The notes beneath the pieces were generated by a model. That model had not been told where the DNA came from. It searched no databases and worked only from the letters and a program-made list of their open reading frames with translations. The position numbers and the translations under genes are program-made. A DNA stretch of 64,000 nucleotides from Spongiactinospora rosea (GTDB lineage Bacteria; Actinomycetota; Actinomycetes; Streptosporangiales; Streptosporangiaceae), in assembly GCF_003315795.1 (NCBI RefSeq), contig NZ_QMEY01000036.1, positions 1 through 64,000 on the forward strand, given 5' to 3'. Every line of letters starts with the position of its first letter. Position 1 is the stretch's first letter. This document shows, piece by piece, positions 61,765-64,000 of this stretch.

Positions 61765-63116
61765 CCATCGCACTCCGCTACGCCGCCCGCTCGGACGTCG
61801 GCCTCCTCCGCGAAGGCAACGAGGACTCGGCCTACGCCAGCGGTCGCCTGCTCGCCGTCGCGGACGGCATGGGCGGGCACGCTCACGGCGAGGTGGCCAG
61901 TTCGGTCGCCATCGCCGCCATGGCCGCCCTTGAGAAGGACACTCACGGGGGCGATCTGCTCAGCGCCATCGAGGCCGCGGTACGCGACGCCAATCGCAAA
62001 CTGCACGAGATGGTCGGCCGGGACCCGAGCCTGAAGGGCATGGGCACCACGCTCACCGCGATGCTCTGGAACGGCACGCAGGTCGCCCTGGTCCACGTCG
62101 GCGACTCACGCGCCTACCTGCTGAGACGCGGCGAGCTGTACCAGATCACGCACGATCACACCCTGGTGCAGTCGCTGGTGGACGACGGCCGGATCACGCC
62201 GGAGGAGGCCGCCACGCACCCGCAGCGGTCCATCCTGCTGCGCGCGCTGGACGGCAGCGGCGAGGTCGATCCCGACCTCACCCTGCGCGAGGCGCAGGTC
62301 GACGACCGCTACCTGCTGTGCTCGGACGGCCTGTCCGGGGTGGTCAGCGCGGAGACCATGCACAACACGCTGACCACGGTGGACGAGCCGGAGGAGGCGG
62401 TCAGGGTCCTCATCGACCTGGCCAACCGCGGCGGCGGCCCGGACAACATCACGTGCGTGGTCGCCGACGTCATCGAGGTCGAGGACGACACGCTCATCGC
62501 GGGCGAAGCCGCCATCGTGGGCGCGGCCGGGGCCACCAGGGTGCGCACCCAGCCGCACAACGCCCCCGGCGGGCAGGCCACGATCACCGCGCCGCAGCCG
62601 GTCATCATCGACGAAGACCTCGAAATGCCAATGGGCGCGGCGGCGCCGGCGCGGCGCAAGCGGGTCTGGCCGCTCCTCGCGGGCGTTTTCTCGGTTGCCG
62701 CCGTCCTGGTCCTGGGCGGCGGCTACTTCGCCTGGAGATGGACTCAGGACCAGTTCTTCGTCGGCGCGAGCGGCGGCGAGATCGTCGTCTTCCGCGGCGT
62801 CGACGCCGAGCTGGGCCCGCTGCGGTTCTTCAAGGTGGAGAAGGGCACCGGGCAGTCGGTGGCCACGCTCGACGCGTTCGACCAGGGCCAGATCCGCAAC
62901 GGCATCCCGGTGGCCAGCATCGATGAGGGCCTGAAGCGGGTGGCCGAACTGCGCGCCCCGCTGTCCACCCAGAAGCCGGAACAGACTCCGAAGCCCGAAG
63001 ACACCACGCAGCCGGAGGAGCAGACCAACAGCACCCCGCCCGACTCGGTGTCCGAGCCGCCCCCCGACTCCGACGCCCGTACCCGGTCCACTTCCCAATC
63101 GACGAGGTCTCCCTAG
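61761..63116 (+). CDS. pstP: PstP-type PP2C serine/threonine phosphatase
   Basis: 451 residues. PP2C domain 1-240 with metal residues in LLREGNEDSAYA, VADGMGGHAHGE, TTLTAMLW, HVGDSRAYLLRRGELY and LCSDGLSGVV, and GGGPDNITCVV near the end. One TM helix at about 300-320 (VWPLLAGVFSVAAVLVLGGGYF) and an extracytoplasmic domain with a Pro/Thr-rich tail. It reverses Ser/Thr kinases PknA/PknB, which are expected just right of the window. Confidence 0.96.
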   Translation: MTIALRYAARSDVGLLREGNEDSAYASGRLLAVADGMGGHAHGEVASSVAIAAMAALEKDTHGGDLLSAIEAAVRDANRKLHEMVGRDPSLKGMGTTLTAMLWNGTQVALVHVGDSRAYLLRRGELYQITHDHTLVQSLVDDGRITPEEAATHPQRSILLRALDGSGEVDPDLTLREAQVDDRYLLCSDGLSGVVSAETMHNTLTTVDEPEEAVRVLIDLANRGGGPDNITCVVADVIEVEDDTLIAGEAAIVGAAGATRVRTQPHNAPGGQATITAPQPVIIDEDLEMPMGAAAPARRKRVWPLLAGVFSVAAVLVLGGGYFAWRWTQDQFFVGASGGEIVVFRGVDAELGPLRFFKVEKGTGQSVATLDAFDQGQIRNGIPVASIDEGLKRVAELRAPLSTQKPEQTPKPEDTTQPEEQTNSTPPDSVSEPPPDSDARTRSTSQSTRSP

Positions 63117-63154
63117 TTGAGTTCGGTCCATCGAGCAGTGATCGGAGCGCCGCC

Positions 63155-64000
63155 GTGGCGGTGACCACGAGCGGTTCCGCCGTCCCGATGCCGGCCAAGC
63201 GGCGCGGGGCACAGCTCGCCATGCTCGCCTTCGCCGTCGCGATCGTGATGGGCGCGTACGCGAGCGTGGGGCTGGCGGTGGACGGCCGCATCCCGGCCGG
63301 GATGCTCACGTACGGGCTGGGGCTCGGCGGGCTGGTGCTCGCCGCGTACCTGGTGCTGGCCAAGTTCGCCCCGTGGGCCGACCCGCTGATCCTGCCGCTG
63401 GTGACGCTGGTCAACGGCATCGGCCTGGTGATGATCTACCGGATCGAGACCGGGGGCTCCAAGCTCGCCTCGGCGAGCACCCAGCTCCTGTGGACCGGCG
63501 TCGGCATCGTCATGTTCTCGGTCACGCTGATCGTGCTGCGCGACCATCGCGCGCTGCAGCGAATGACCTACACCGCCGGTTTCGCGGGCCTGCTGCTGCT
63601 GATCTCGCCGCTGATCCCCGGTCTCGGCCAGACGCTCAACGGCGCCCGGATCTGGATCAGCCTGGGGTTCGCCAACCTCCAGCCGTCCGAGTTCGCCAAG
63701 CTGGCCCTCGTCGTCTTCTTCGCGGGCTACCTGGTGGCCAAGCGCGACGTCCTGGCGCTGGCCGGACGCCGGTTGCTGTTCATCGACCTGCCGCGCGCCC
63801 GCGACCTCGGCCCGGTGCTCATCACCTGGGCGGTCAGCCTGGGCGTGCTGGTGCTCCAGCGCGACCTCGGGTCCTCGCTGCTGCTGTTCGGCACGTTCAT
63901 CGCGATGCTCTACATCGCGACCCAGCGCACCTCGTGGGTGCTCATCGGCATCCTGCTGTTCGTCGGCGGGGCGATGCTCGCCGGGATGCTGTTCGACCAC
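63155..64000 (+). CDS. rodA: FtsW/RodA/SpoVE family protein (5' part)
   Basis: SEDS glycosyltransferase that polymerises peptidoglycan. The first 282 residues are present; it runs off the right edge. The frame starts at GTG 63155 after GGAG (GTG 63161 is also possible). Several TM helices are visible (LAMLAFAVAIVMGAYASVGL ... LLLISPLIPGL), with the SEDS signature NGARIWISLGFANLQPSEFAK and VLVLQRDLGSSLLLFGTFIAMLY. Position after pstP matches the Mycobacterium pstP-rodA-pbpA-pknA-pknB order, so RodA is more likely than FtsW. Confidence 0.94.
   Translation, partial: MAVTTSGSAVPMPAKRRGAQLAMLAFAVAIVMGAYASVGLAVDGRIPAGMLTYGLGLGGLVLAAYLVLAKFAPWADPLILPLVTLVNGIGLVMIYRIETGGSKLASASTQLLWTGVGIVMFSVTLIVLRDHRALQRMTYTAGFAGLLLLISPLIPGLGQTLNGARIWISLGFANLQPSEFAKLALVVFFAGYLVAKRDVLALAGRRLLFIDLPRARDLGPVLITWAVSLGVLVLQRDLGSSLLLFGTFIAMLYIATQRTSWVLIGILLFVGGAMLAGMLFDH

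Overview
This is a gene-dense, high-GC actinobacterial chromosome segment. The gene content and order point to a sporulating actinomycete, most probably order Streptosporangiales (Streptosporangium/Nonomuraea-like). Pointers are a chaplin-type protein, Lsr2, many GTG starts, folate and pantothenate clusters in the order known from Mycobacterium (Rv3596c-Rv3628) and Streptomyces, an FhaA-FhaB-PstP-RodA cluster, and an actinobacterial SAM-IV riboswitch. The genus is an inference.

Layout. 1-4.8 kb: 5' part of clpC, lsr2, a micro-membrane protein, two RDD membrane proteins (one with a long Gln/Tyr-rich prion-like tail) and an ArgA-type GNAT, all minus strand. 5-7.5 kb: NlpC/P60 hydrolase behind a c-di-AMP-type riboswitch, a short LuxR-type HTH protein, and a TetR regulator with a palindromic operator. 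7.5-14.9 kb: minus-strand cofactor block with a DUF2520 Rossmann protein, panC, panD, a fused nadB-nadC frame, coaX and lysS. 15.1-16.5 kb: gene-free array of imperfect dyads at about 32-bp spacing. 16.9-24.1 kb: chaplin, MidA-type methyltransferase, antiporter pair, TerC, SAM-IV riboswitch, class V aminotransferase, stand-alone NuoD-like protein, DUF3180. 24.2-29.1 kb: folK, folB, NTF2-like gene, folP and folE downstream of ftsH, with a 21-bp-period array containing two DnaA boxes between folP and folE. 29.4-35.5 kb: hpt, tilS, DUF2342 metalloprotease, dacB, ppa and a second NlpC/P60 hydrolase. 35.5-43.6 kb: membrane-anchored sigma-like protein, lipoprotein, ABC-F, FAD oxidoreductase divergent from LysR, SpoIIE-type phosphatase, small lipoprotein.

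43.6-48.3 kb is accessory-looking: a type I-E CRISPR array without cas genes in view, interspersed intergenic repeats, a secreted alpha/beta hydrolase and an ankyrin protein. 48.3-51.6 kb: TetR, two SMR efflux subunits, an unknown protein and a cytochrome P450, probably one operon. 51.6-57.1 kb: membrane protein, small secreted protein facing a two-component system across a large dyad, VOC protein, AlkD-like protein, LCP ligase. 57.5-64 kb: two CNNM/CorC proteins, tRNA-Leu(CAG), then fhaA-fhaB-pstP-rodA (rodA runs off the end).

Functional themes are cofactor supply (NAD, CoA, folate), cell-envelope growth and its phospho-control (two NlpC/P60 hydrolases, DacB, LCP, FhaA/FhaB/PstP/RodA), and proteostasis (ClpC, FtsH). 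The strongest candidates for something undescribed are the 32-bp dyad array (15.1-16.5 kb), the DnaA-box array at folE-folP, the NadB-NadC fusion and the SMR-unknown-P450 operon.
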